From: Scheffersomyces stipitis CBS 6054
Lineage: Eukaryota > Ascomycota > Pichiomycetes > Serinales > Debaryomycetaceae
Length of the DNA: 64,000 bases
NCBI RefSeq assembly: GCF_000209165.1
Contig: NC_009046.1
Coordinates: forward strand, 310,001-374,000
Reading direction: 5' to 3'
Shown: positions 21,395-30,450 of the stretch, one piece after another
Position numbering within the stretch: position 1 is the first letter of the stretch
Layout: every line of letters starts with the position of its first letter
Position numbers and translations under genes: made by a program
The notes under the pieces: generated by a model
Databases searched by the model: none
The model's input: the letters and a program-made list of their open reading frames with translations, nothing else
What the model was told of the DNA's origin: nothing

Positions 21395-22260
21395 TTTGTT
21401 GATCTATATTGAATGAATACAAGAGTTGATCTTCTCTTACATGCTATAAACGCGTTTGGGTCGCGTGCTAATGTATCACGTGGGTTTACTCCAGTGCATA
21501 TCGAAGTATTTGTTACCTAATTGGGAAATTTCTTATGGCGGAACTTCCTAACAAACAAATGATAATAAACTTTTTAGTTAGATTCTTCGCTAGTACAGCC
21601 ACTTAAATACGTTGGGTCCACCAAGAACGTCAAATCAACCATTTTGACATTTGTTTTATTTGGCACATTGAGTGGCGTAAGGAAAGATTAGAAAGTGGGT
21701 GCAATCTTGCTTTTGAAGCCGTTAACGCCACAACAAAAGCGAAGGCAGTAGGGCGATAAGCTGAGCAGAAATAGATTCAACCAAATTCCTTTTTCCGTGA
21801 TTTTCTTCAATGAAGTGGTCCGATGTCTCACAATCAAATAGTGCCACAGACTCATCTATTGTCAAATTCTTAAGCTCTCTCGAGAAACAGACATTTTCTT
21901 AGATGTCGTCCAAAATAGGAAATGAGAAGCCTTGATATATGCATTACATTGAACTAATTTGGAAATTTTTCTGGTCACACTGCATGAATCTCAATATAGC
22001 ATCCAGGAACATCTTCTTGCATTTGAAGAATAGTAACTGTTTTTCTTCGGAACACACAATTGCTGAAAAATATGGAGGCATCGTCGAGGCACAAATGTCG
22101 AATAAATAGTACCATGTTTCGCTGCTTGAGTTTGTCGAGTTTACCGAACACATCACCTTCCGGAAGTTCTTTACTATCCTTTTATTCAGCAAGCGTTAAG
22201 TACTAACAACAACAACACATCAACAACACATCAACAAAAACTATACACAGACTATATAAA
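21395..22260. promoter_or_regulatory. Divergent spacer CTF8 / membrane protein gene
   Basis: An 866-bp spacer with no gene recognised. TCACGTG is at 21476-21482, near CTF8. Just before the plus-strand ATG is an exact 11-bp tandem repeat CAACAACACAT (22210-22220 and 22221-22231), probably in the 5' leader; CAA-type leaders are unstructured. Confidence 0.45.
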
Positions 22261-23685
22261 ATGTCCGCAACAAATTACACCGCAGTGTATGGTCTCATGC
22301 AATTATTGCGGTACCAGAACAACTATCCGGATCTTTCAAGTGGATCATGGCCACAGGCACAGCAAGGGCGTAATTTGCTTGGGAGCATTCCTCCCGTAAT
22401 GCAACAATTCACGACAGATTATCAAATAAACTTATTTGGAGACTACCCTGGACCTCTGGATTTAGTTCCATCTGTCATATTTGCAGTTATATTTGGAATA
22501 ATAGCTCTAGCTCATTTATTCATCTTCATTATGAATTACTCCCGGGGCCATTATTTCTGGTTATCTCTCGGGTGGTTCATTTATGGAGTAATGAGAGTGA
22601 TAGGATTTTCGTTAAGACCAGTATGGGGAAGAGACTTGAGTTATGTCTTGTATGGTCCACCTTGTGAAGTGTTTTTAATTTTACCTTCTATTCTCATTGT
22701 CTCGTTCAATTTGATCCTAGCCCAGCGTATTTTCACTTGGAGACATCCTGTTGGTGGTTCCAGAAAACTCTTTTGGGGAGTCATGATAACTTTGTATGTA
22801 GTTGTGGCTGGCGTGGTTGCAATGACCATCGTAGCTTCGATTGTTCCATATCTCTACTTCTTGTCTGAAAGGGTGTACACTAGATACAAGAAAGTGGTTC
22901 AAGTTACGTCAGTTTTGGTCCTGTTGTACTCATTGACTTCGATTTCATTGTTGGGTTTGGCATACTTTTTCAAGCCAACCAAAAAAGACGAGGATTTATA
23001 CACATTTCAGCCTTGGTGGATCGAGTCTTTTTCTCCATTGTACTATGTGAAAAAGGGAGCTGCTCAAGAGGCTGCTCAGTCTTTTGCTAGAAGACATTCA
23101 ATACACAGAAGAGCCATTCGTGTTATTCCTGCTTCTCATCACCACTACCGTATAGTCGAAGGACTAAGTAAAGAAAGAGGAAATATTAATCATAATGCTT
23201 CATTGTTGCTAATTACAGTTACCACCGTTCTTATTTTTGTTGGCTGTATTCTCAGAGCCATAGTGGTTTTCCAAGGCAGATACCGAAAGGATAGTAGTAT
23301 ACTTTGTCGTCCTGTTGCCATGTACATTGTGTGGGGTGTATTTGAACTTTTTATCAACTTGTGCTACTTAATTGGCAGAGTGGACTTGAGATTTTACAGA
23401 CCAGATAGACTTCCAAAGGATATCAGAGATATAATGACAGCCAACGTCTCCCAAGAACCTTCCCTAATTAGTAGGGAATCAGAGTCCGATGGATTTGAGT
23501 CTCCAGAAGAAAACGACAAGGAGACTTACGACGACTCAGAAGGTTTTGATTTCCTGGACCCTGAACCAGCTTCAAGTGTCCGCGGACCCTATGAACCCCC
23601 TAAAAGACCATTCCAAATACCATATCCTGTGGATGAGAAGTATATTCATAAGGAAGATGACGAGGATGAAGAGTTCCACTTCTAA
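22261..23685 (+). CDS. Seven-helix fungal membrane protein (DUF3112-like)
   Basis: Uncharacterised integral membrane protein of 474 residues. Hydrophobic segments lie at about 67-92, 98-118, 134-155, 165-190, 205-230, 300-325 and 336-360, giving seven helices. They are separated by a loop of about 70 residues with basic and His-rich stretches (RRHSIHRRAIR, SHHHY). The C-terminus (from ~375) is soluble, acidic and Ser-rich, ending in DEDEEFHF. Layout and motifs such as GHYFWLSLGWFIYGVMRVIGF and PPCEVFLI resemble the fungal DUF3112 seven-helix family. The function is unknown; receptor-like topology is only a suggestion. Confidence 0.75.
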   Translation: MSATNYTAVYGLMQLLRYQNNYPDLSSGSWPQAQQGRNLLGSIPPVMQQFTTDYQINLFGDYPGPLDLVPSVIFAVIFGIIALAHLFIFIMNYSRGHYFWLSLGWFIYGVMRVIGFSLRPVWGRDLSYVLYGPPCEVFLILPSILIVSFNLILAQRIFTWRHPVGGSRKLFWGVMITLYVVVAGVVAMTIVASIVPYLYFLSERVYTRYKKVVQVTSVLVLLYSLTSISLLGLAYFFKPTKKDEDLYTFQPWWIESFSPLYYVKKGAAQEAAQSFARRHSIHRRAIRVIPASHHHYRIVEGLSKERGNINHNASLLLITVTTVLIFVGCILRAIVVFQGRYRKDSSILCRPVAMYIVWGVFELFINLCYLIGRVDLRFYRPDRLPKDIRDIMTANVSQEPSLISRESESDGFESPEENDKETYDDSEGFDFLDPEPASSVRGPYEPPKRPFQIPYPVDEKYIHKEDDEDEEFHF

Positions 23686-23894
23686 CAAAACTCTCACTAA
23701 CTTATACCAATTGAGCACACTTATTGCTCCCCTTAATAGATAATTGTTTAGAGATTGTATTTTAAATGTATTAGATATATAATATTATGGAAATTGTAGT
23801 AATAGTAGAAAGAGGATCACATAATTTCGCAGTAATAAATATTTTTTCGTTATTTCCACGTGATCAAAATCTTTTTTTTGTAGTCTTCTACATT

Positions 23895-23904
23895 AAGATG
23901 AGAT
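23895..23904 (+). promoter_or_regulatory. PAC-like element in the BUD23 promoter
   Basis: AAGATGAGAT lies 52 bp upstream of the BUD23 ATG and is identical to the 10-mer at 10831-10840 in the SPB4/DEG1 promoter. An A/T tract and CACGTGA (23857-23863) lie just upstream. Confidence 0.4.
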
Positions 23905-23955
23905 ACCATTTGATCTATAGTTTACTCTACTTTTCAACCTTTGGAACCTACAAAA

Positions 23956-24765
23956 ATGTCAAGACCGGAAGAGCTTGCTCCACCTGAGGTATTTTACAAT
24001 GATACAGAATCTTTCAAATACACGTCGTCTACACGTGTGCAGCATATTCAAGCCAAGATGACCTTGAGAGCCTTGGAACTTTTGAACTTGGAAAAGGAAC
24101 AGCCCCATTTCTTACTAGACTTGGGTTGTGGCTCTGGTTTATCAGGAGAAATATTGACCGAAGAAGGTTACAACTGGATAGGGATGGATATTTCACCTAG
24201 TATGTTGGCCACAGGTTTGGATAGAGATGTTGAAGGAGACCTTTTCTTAAGTGATCTTGGTAATGGTGTGCCGTTCAGAGCTGGCACTTTTGATGCAGCT
24301 ATTTCTATTTCTGCCATTCAGTGGTTGTGCAATGCTGACACAGCTGGTGTAGATCCTAAGAAGAGATTGTTGTGTTTTTTTAATACGTTATACTCGTCAT
24401 TGAGAAGAGGAGGAAAATTTGTGGCTCAGTTCTATCCTATGAATGATAGTCAAACTGAAGCTATACTAGGTGCTGCTAAAGTTGCTGGTTTTGGCGGTGG
24501 CTTAATCATCGACGATCCAGATTCAAAAAGACACAAGAAATATTACTTGGTGTTGACTGCTGGTCTTTCTGAAAGAACGGTTAACTTGACTGGTGCTACT
24601 ATGGAGGCTCCTGTCATGAACAAGAAGGTGAACAAGAAATTGTTAAGAAAGATGGAGTCCGGCAAGGATTTCATCAATAGAAAGAAGGAGACCATGAAGA
24701 GAAGAGGTAAGAAGGTTGCCCTTGATTCCAAATTCACTGGTAGAAAGAGACGTCCTCGTTTCTAG
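23956..24765 (+). CDS. BUD23: 18S rRNA (guanine-N7) methyltransferase Bud23
   Basis: SAM-dependent methyltransferase that modifies a guanine of 18S rRNA with Trm112 and takes part in 40S export. The 269 residues begin MSRPEELAPPEVFYND as in the family. The SAM-binding motif DLGCGSGLSG (about 54-63) and GMDISPSML follow, and ISISAIQWLC fits the substrate site. The C-terminus is the basic tail KKETMKRRGKK...GRKRRPRF, typical of Bud23. The ATG at 23956 is used; an upstream TTG five codons earlier is ignored. It is followed in tandem by IMG1, the same order and orientation as in S. cerevisiae. Confidence 0.95.
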   Translation: MSRPEELAPPEVFYNDTESFKYTSSTRVQHIQAKMTLRALELLNLEKEQPHFLLDLGCGSGLSGEILTEEGYNWIGMDISPSMLATGLDRDVEGDLFLSDLGNGVPFRAGTFDAAISISAIQWLCNADTAGVDPKKRLLCFFNTLYSSLRRGGKFVAQFYPMNDSQTEAILGAAKVAGFGGGLIIDDPDSKRHKKYYLVLTAGLSERTVNLTGATMEAPVMNKKVNKKLLRKMESGKDFINRKKETMKRRGKKVALDSKFTGRKRRPRF

Positions 24766-25064
24766 ATGTAGTCATTCCCTTCAGTTCTTTTCATAATATC
24801 TTTACCATTACGGGAGCCTTAGTGACCACTAGTTTTAAATTGAATTTTTAGAATTATTACTAAGATTGTTGCGGCTCCGTGTTTTTTCTCTATATTCATT
24901 GCATAACTTGTACATTAATACAAATTCAACCTGCGTAAAAATTGTGCGGCACGCGTAATTTCAGGCACTAAAAATCTTTTTTACTTGTTGAAAAATCGAG
25001 CAAATCATAGAAGCCTACAACTACCAGAAGCAAACGAACCACACAACTTTCAAGCAACGACACT

Positions 25065-25643
25065 ATGTTTGGGCTTAGTGTGAAGAGCTCAGCTACGAAG
25101 CCGGTCTCCTCCTTAGTACAGACGGTTAGAACCTATTTTTCATTGAAAAAAGGTAAGTTATATCTTCATATTAAATCGCTAAGGAAATTTTTCACTAACA
25201 ATATATCTGTAGATGTGCCAACGGTTTACGAACCATTGCCAAAAAAAAGAGGTGGTGAAAATGCTATCAGCTACTTGCATAAGCAGTTAGTACAGAAATA
25301 CGATCCTACTGGCAAGAGACGAGCTTTGGTGGATTCCAAGACTGGCTTGAGAGCTGGAGATGTTATAAAGGTCACATATATGGATCGAACCGATGTCGTA
25401 GGAAGAGTTTTGGGAATAAAAAGAGGTCAGAACAATGTGGGGACCAACATATTGATCCGTAACAAGATCAACCGTGTTGGTTGTGAAGTCAGAATCCCAT
25501 TATTCTCTCCTAAGCTCCGTAATATCGAGGTCTTGTACAAGCCAAAGAAATATTTGTCGAGAGCCAAGCAATACTACATTAGGAACACCAAACTTGATGT
25601 GGACGATGTCGAAGCTTACGTCAAGCGTCAACAACACAAGTGA
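25065..25643 (+). CDS. IMG1: Mitochondrial ribosomal protein bL19m (Img1), spliced
   Basis: Large-subunit mitochondrial ribosomal protein. Exons are 25065-25152 and 25213-25643, giving 172 residues, close to the 169 of S. cerevisiae Img1. The unspliced frame stays open but inserts 20 residues unlike the family. The N-terminus (VKSSATKPVSSLVQTVRTYFS) is a mitochondrial presequence. The body has LRAGDVIKVTY, DVVGRVLGIKRGQNNVGTNILIRN and GCEVRIPLFSPKL, matching L19. The C-terminal extension is basic. Convergent with the GSKIP-domain gene. Confidence 0.92.
   Translation: MFGLSVKSSATKPVSSLVQTVRTYFSLKKGKLYLHIKSLRKFFTNNISVDVPTVYEPLPKKRGGENAISYLHKQLVQKYDPTGKRRALVDSKTGLRAGDVIKVTYMDRTDVVGRVLGIKRGQNNVGTNILIRNKINRVGCEVRIPLFSPKLRNIEVLYKPKKYLSRAKQYYIRNTKLDVDDVEAYVKRQQHK
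25153..25212 (+). other. In-frame, stop-free intron of IMG1 (60 nt)
   Basis: Donor GTAAGT, branch CACTAAC and acceptor CTGTAG. The length is a multiple of three with no in-frame stop, so a plain open-frame search reads straight through it. Splicing joins AAA AAA G with AT GTG to give LKKDVPTVYEP. Confidence 0.85.
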
Positions 25644-25823
25644 TAGAATAACAGTACGAAGAGTTCGTACACCTACCCTGTACATAAATGAATAAACGTT
25701 AAACATATAGCTATAAACTTTTGGTTTCACATCTCCAGAATAATTGGAAACTGCTTTGCCATTCTCCTAAACATATCAAATGTAAAAGATTAATGAAATG
25801 TGAAATTTACACAAGTGAAGTTA

Positions 25824-26126
25824 TTATGTCTGTCGAAGATGAGCATTCAACTTATTCGTAAGTTCACTGTTAAACCTATCCATAAACCCGGGGCTCAAGG
25901 TCATCATGAGCGATTCAAAAGTTTCTCTGTATCTTGAACGGTTTGTAACATCCATCAACTGGTACCAGCCAAAAGTGCTAACGGATATCTTCAACTCGGT
26001 GTTTTCCTTAGTTTCTATGTGGAGATAACAATTTTCCTTTTTGTTTATCAAATCACAGAATGGAAAGAAGCTCTTGTATTCGGCGTAGATATTCTCGAGC
26101 TCAACAGTCGGGTTGAAAGAGTTCAT
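25824..26126 (-). CDS. Small GSKIP-domain protein
   Basis: A 100-residue protein that is almost entirely one GSKIP-type (DUF727) domain. The stretch RYRETFESLMMTLSPGFMDRF followed by NKLNAHL matches the human GSKIP pattern YHETVYSLLDTLSP...LLQRLEAL. A beta strand ISVSTFGWYQL precedes it, as in the family. In animals GSKIP binds GSK3 and PKA subunits; the yeast role is not known to me. The ATG at 26126 is the only one in frame; upstream the frame stays open to a TAA about 35 codons earlier with no ATG, so a spliced first exon cannot be excluded. Convergent with IMG1. Confidence 0.72.
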   Translation of the reverse strand: MNSFNPTVELENIYAEYKSFFPFCDLINKKENCYLHIETKENTELKISVSTFGWYQLMDVTNRSRYRETFESLMMTLSPGFMDRFNSELTNKLNAHLRQT

Positions 26127-26821
26127 GACTACTGCAATGTGGAATTCACCACCATCAATCGTCCCCTGTTCCGAAAGAAGACATTCTTTATTGGAAGGAA
26201 TTCGATCAGGCGATCGTTACAAGAGTACATATAAAAGCTCGCAAATCCTCTCATAGTTGACAGACTTTTGAGTACACGGTTCACTACTCCAACGTAGGCG
26301 CTATAGAGTTACTAGCGACGTAGATATAATCATTACATTCGCAAATGACTACTGCTGTAGAATCTACGGAGATTTGATCATTTCATACTCTTATCTGCAA
26401 TCTACACTAATTCTACAACTACAATTAGAGGCTATAGTCACAACTGATTCCCAGTGTTCCACGTAGATGTCAACACCAGGCGCCCAGAAACGTGCTCCAA
26501 CTTAATGGTCTCTCTACGCATACATTCACTTATGAACCTCCGATCAGTATAGCCTGGAGTAGCAATACAGACTTCCATATGAAGGGTGAATCCGCGATTG
26601 ATGTTAGAGAGAAAAGACAAGTTTCTATTCTGGAAAATTTTCCAATCCACTTTTATACTACTGGTTCAAATGCGGGTAACTCATGCCATATACAGATTTC
26701 CTTGTCTAGCACATATTTTAATAATTGCATCAGTATGTCAATTTTCTTACCCTGATTTACATTGTAACATACATTACTAGCAGCAGTATTCGCCAGTAGT
26801 TACATTGAGGTTTTGACTATC
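26127..26821. other. Divergent spacer GSKIP gene / NAA38
   Basis: A 695-bp spacer. TATA-like ACATATAAAAG lies near 26226. Short frames around 26438-26780 overlap on both strands and look like noise. No RNA gene is seen. Confidence 0.5.
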
Positions 26822-27100
26822 ATGGCTTCTGCTTCCAATCCTTCGCTCACACCAGACCAATTCATAGGTTCTAACTTGAGAGTAGCAATAAAAGATGGCA
26901 GAGTAGTCACAGGCATCTTGACTGTAATAGACCCTTTCGGCAACCTTCTCCTCTCCAATGTTATTGAGGAATCAGAGGATATAATCAGTCCTCCAGGGAT
27001 TCACAAACGTGACATTGGTTTGGTTAGTGTACCTCGAGAAACGATTGTAACTGTCTCCGTGGATACGAACACTCATAGAAGACTATTTAGTAAGAAGTAG
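26822..27100 (+). CDS. MAK31: NatC auxiliary subunit Naa38/Mak31 (LSM-like)
   Basis: Sm-like subunit of the NatC N-terminal acetyltransferase (Mak3-Mak10-Mak31). The 92 residues hold one Sm fold: Sm1 LRVAIKDGRVVTGILTVIDPFGNLLLSNV, written here only as its LRV...SNV span, and Sm2 with DIGLVSVPRETIVTV. The LVSVPR element is shared with Mak31 and with LSMD1/NAA38 and differs from the classic Lsm Sm2. The start ATG is at 26822; the longer frame begins at a TTG. It converges on the CFEM gene with 49 bp between stops. Confidence 0.82.
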   Translation: MASASNPSLTPDQFIGSNLRVAIKDGRVVTGILTVIDPFGNLLLSNVIEESEDIISPPGIHKRDIGLVSVPRETIVTVSVDTNTHRRLFSKK

Positions 27101-27149
27101 TGGATTTTTTCTATTATGAATTGCTATACCTTATGCTATATCTACTTAA

Positions 27150-28136
27150 TTAGTTAGGGTACCGATTATACCGACTCTTCTTTATTGTTGGCAGAGGATG
27201 CAGGTACAAGTTTGATTCGATATTCTTGCTCTTGGTTGGAATGGCCGCTGCTGGAGTGTTTTTCAACTTTCGGACCACTCTGACTACTTTGTCTTTGCCG
27301 ACCTTCCACTGGTAATCCTGGGGAGGTTTCTTGATGATAACCTTTCGGGTTTTGCCGTTGTTCTTTGGGTTGCGATACTTCTGCGGCACATTGATAGGTC
27401 TCCTGATGAAGATAACATTGCCGTCAGCATCAACCGATTGGGTTTCTTCCCATTCACAATCTTCGTCGCTGTTATATTCATCTTCGGACTCTGTATCAGA
27501 ATCGCAGTCGGATTCAGGTTTGCCTGTTTCGATTTGTTGCTGTGTAGATGTAGTCCAAGTCATAGAAGGCTTGTACTTGATTGAAGAAATCGTCGAAGTG
27601 ATTATCGAAGTTTTTCTCGAAGTAGGTAATGAAGAAATAGTCGAAGTTGTCCATGAAGTCCAATATGGTGATGTTGTTCCGGTTGACAAGCTGACAGTGG
27701 TAGACAGACTGACAATTGACAGTCTAGCAGGTTTTGAAAGGCTAACACTAGTTAACAGATTTTCACTAGTTAACAGGCCGTCGGTAATAGTCAGGCTGAA
27801 AGAAGAAATTGGAGTAGGTTTTGTAGAAATAGATGAAGATAATTTTGGCGGGTAAATTGGATCTGGCGGATGAGGGTTTGAAATTGACGGTTTGCCGTGT
27901 TCCATACAAGTACCAATGAAATGATCTCTTCCACTGAAGAATGTTCCATATGGACAGATATCAACCATACAGCCAAGAACAGAATCTTCTTTGGCACAAA
28001 GACAAGTGATATCCATTTTCTGGAGAGGACATGTTTTGGCAACTTCAGCAATACAGCTAAGGAAACATGCTGGAGGAGTTGCATTTACGTAGGCAATAAC
28101 GAGAGCCATGAGCGTAATAGAACAAAACCACGACAT
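27150..28136 (-). CDS. Secreted CFEM-domain protein with acidic and basic tail
   Basis: Extracellular eight-cysteine CFEM protein; known yeast members capture haem or sit in the cell wall. The 328 residues begin with a clean signal peptide (MSWFCSITLMALVIAYVNA). The CFEM core follows, starting PPACFLSC, with eight Cys including a CLC pair and CMVDIC. A Ser/Thr-rich region (about 110-215) follows, then an acidic block (SDCDSDTESEDEYNSDEDCE) and a Lys/Arg-rich tail. No hydrophobic GPI signal ends the protein, so it would be soluble or wall-associated. An ATG 22 codons upstream (28202) is also in frame but would add a second hydrophobic stretch; I prefer 28136. The Asp usually found near the CLC pair is present as MDITCLC. 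Confidence 0.82.
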   Translation of the reverse strand: MSWFCSITLMALVIAYVNATPPACFLSCIAEVAKTCPLQKMDITCLCAKEDSVLGCMVDICPYGTFFSGRDHFIGTCMEHGKPSISNPHPPDPIYPPKLSSSISTKPTPISSFSLTITDGLLTSENLLTSVSLSKPARLSIVSLSTTVSLSTGTTSPYWTSWTTSTISSLPTSRKTSIITSTISSIKYKPSMTWTTSTQQQIETGKPESDCDSDTESEDEYNSDEDCEWEETQSVDADGNVIFIRRPINVPQKYRNPKNNGKTRKVIIKKPPQDYQWKVGKDKVVRVVRKLKNTPAAAIPTKSKNIESNLYLHPLPTIKKSRYNRYPN

Positions 28137-28988
28137 TATTTCTGTATTGATTATCACTAGAAGGAAGGGTAAATATAAGATGATAAAAAGTGGTTGCAAC
28201 ATTGTTAACCGCTTCTCTACTTAGCTGCGAAAAATAAGATAAGAGAGAGAAAATAATTTGCGGGTAATTTACTTAACCAAATTTTTTCATTATTTCACGA
28301 TTTTATCTAGCGTTAGCATGAGATTACAGTAAGGGATAGTTTGCCAACTTAAAATGATAGTTGTAGTGTGGAGGTATTTTTGAAGAATGTAGGTACTTCA
28401 CTATTTCAAATGTATAGAGAGCAAAAAGTGTATTCTTCGTTTATGATGTATCTATCAGTTAAAGGATTTTAGCTTTAATTGCAGCTGATACTCCAATCAG
28501 AAACAACCAAATTTATATCACTAGACATATAACAGATCTCTAGATGTCTTCACATACATCCTAACCCAAGTGTGGTGCTCAGAATACGGATCAGACACAG
28601 TTGCGAAAAATGTCAGAAGAAAGGAAAGGTGCATTCAAAGTTTTTCCATAGATAACCTCTCTTCCGTAATTATCCAAAAATCACAAAATTGCAATCGTGC
28701 GAACTTTGTTATGAGTCCGACGCCAAGAAGTATGAATGTCTCCTTAATTGACCATCTTAGTCCCTGCTTTCCACCTCAACTTCTACACCAGTTAAGAGGC
28801 TTATTTTTCTTATATGCACGTGACGCGTTATCCATTCGTTGGTTGTGTATGTGCGACTTCTTCAAAGTTTGGAATCGCTGGTCACAAGCCAGAAATTCCA
28901 AGCATTATCTAGAGATCTTTCTTTCAGCATTGATTAAACAGATTCTTTAACTCTACTTGGTTCGTATCTGTGTCACACGCAAACCAAG
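28137..28988. other. Divergent spacer CFEM gene / type II membrane protein gene
   Basis: An 852-bp spacer. CACGTGA is at 28817-28823, in the plus-gene promoter. A 126-codon plus-strand frame (28570-28950) starts only at GTG and has no recognisable content. No RNA gene is seen. Confidence 0.5.
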
Positions 28989-29699
28989 ATGCAGGGCTCT
29001 TACAAAAACAACGGTTTACCCAGACCGTACTACATGAAGCCTCAGTCTAAGAGAAAACACTCACCCTATGATAACATGAAGATGCCAGTAGCATTCTTCA
29101 CCTCGTCTCCCAGAAAGATCTTGGGTTATTTGATACTTTTGTCATTGTTTGGAACATGTGTATACTGGATTTCGCAGGATATGAGACCTTCTCCTCCTCC
29201 GTCATACGAGATAATTAAGCCAGAAACCATCAAAGCTACCGTTCAAGTTCCAGCTGACAACCTAGAGAAAATAGCCAACGCTGTAGGTTCTAAAGCAGAC
29301 AAGGAAGCTCTCAATATCGATTTGGCTGAAAATTTGGCAGCTGGATCAAAAGGACAAAAAGGTATAGGAGTAGCAGAAGCTCCTAAAGGTGGTATTGCCA
29401 ATGAAGCTGCAGTGGTAGGTAGTGATGAAGATAAAATTATTGGTACTGGAAAGAAGTCTAGACTTCAACAACAGGCGGGTGCCAATGGTGGTCAGAAGGG
29501 TTATAAAGCTTCCAAGGAAGGAGAAGTACAAAAGCCGCAGGCTATCAAGGAAGTCGATGGTGCTGGTATTCCGGCTGCTAAGGCTAAGGCTGCAGTTGAA
29601 GATGTAGAAGAAGATGATGTCACAGAAGAAGATATTGCAGAAGAAGATGTAGACATCGCAGAAGAAAAAGCTAAAGACATCTTGGATGAAACTGTGTAA
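28989..29699 (+). CDS. Single-pass type II membrane protein, unknown function
   Basis: A 236-residue protein I do not recognise. The N-terminal ~44 residues are basic and cytosolic in character (YMKPQSKRKHS, SSPRK), followed by one hydrophobic helix at about 45-62 (ILGYLILLSLFGTCVYWIS). The remainder is a low-complexity Gly/Ala/Lys/Glu-rich stretch ending in a strongly acidic segment (EEDDVTEEDIAEEDVDIAEE). The topology with an N-in helix resembles Golgi type II proteins, but there is no catalytic domain. ATG and codon use look genuine. Confidence 0.7.
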   Translation: MQGSYKNNGLPRPYYMKPQSKRKHSPYDNMKMPVAFFTSSPRKILGYLILLSLFGTCVYWISQDMRPSPPPSYEIIKPETIKATVQVPADNLEKIANAVGSKADKEALNIDLAENLAAGSKGQKGIGVAEAPKGGIANEAAVVGSDEDKIIGTGKKSRLQQQAGANGGQKGYKASKEGEVQKPQAIKEVDGAGIPAAKAKAAVEDVEEDDVTEEDIAEEDVDIAEEKAKDILDETV

Positions 29700-30014
29700 G
29701 CAATCATGTATCAAAACCATTCACTTCATCATATACTATTTATTGGTGGCTATAGCTCGTTCAACATGTACAACAGCGCTTGGAGGTTCATTCATAGAGA
29801 TTCGTGGATGGTCTTGATTGAATTGCTCTTCTATTAACATGAAGAAAAGTCTTTCCGTTATATATACTAATACACTGACGTACTTGAAGGCGTTGCTCAG
29901 TTTTTGTAGATTTTTTTTCCTAAAAGTACTTCATCTGTTCAATACTGCAAAAAGCAAGAGATTTACTGAACAAGACTTAATTCATCCAGTAAGTTAAGAG
30001 GCAAAAATAACGTA
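29700..30014. other. Spacer before tRNA-Gln
   Basis: A 315-bp spacer holding the 3' end of the membrane protein gene and downstream flank of the tRNA. A T9 run (29910-29920 region) lies about 95 bp beyond the tRNA 3' end. Nothing else is seen. Confidence 0.4.
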
Positions 30015-30086
30015 AGACCCCATGGGGATTCGAACCCCAGTTGCCAGCATCAGAAACCAGAGTGATAACCACTACACTATGGGATC
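30015..30086 (-). tRNA. tRNA-Gln (anticodon CTG)
   Basis: A 72-nt cloverleaf with no intron. Acceptor GATCCCA pairs with TGGGGTC. The D arm contains AGTGGTTATCAC. The anticodon loop TTCTGAT gives CTG, reading CAG. The T arm is TGGGG-TTCGAAT-CCCCA. It closely follows yeast tRNA-Gln. It is not the CTG-reading tRNA-Ser, whose anticodon would be CAG. Confidence 0.95.
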
Positions 30087-30450
30087 ACGTTTTCTTGAGA
30101 AAATAGCACCTCGAAATTTCAGATTGTACCTGTATCACGTGATGTATGTGGCATGATTGTGACCGAATGTGTAATATGCAGGTCTCTAACTGCTATACCG
30201 ATTTTGCAAAATTAACTGGGAATAGCAAAAAAGGTTCTGCTTAACGGTGCTATTGTAACTTCTGGTCCTTTCGAAGTCTTAATTATCAAAGGTAATATCA
30301 AGAAAAATATTGATGAGAAAACGAGTTATTCTGTGATTGTAGAACATGTCCAGCAATTAACAACTGCTACTTACACTGATATTTCGTTACAATAAATTAT
30401 CAGATTAATTAAAGTGATTCCTAAAATCCGTTCTCTATAGAAAATCTATA
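30087..30450. other. Spacer between tRNA-Gln and the SPX-RING gene
   Basis: A 364-bp spacer with a perfect TCACGTGA at 30135-30142. Otherwise AT-rich with no gene seen. Confidence 0.45.

Noticed and set aside
28570..28950. 126-codon plus-strand frame
   Set aside because: It begins at GTG, lies in a promoter region and shows no recognisable domain or balanced composition.
30015..30086. Possible CTG-reading tRNA-Ser(CAG) marking the altered code
   Set aside because: The anticodon is CTG (reads CAG), and the body is tRNA-Gln without the long variable arm of tRNA-Ser.
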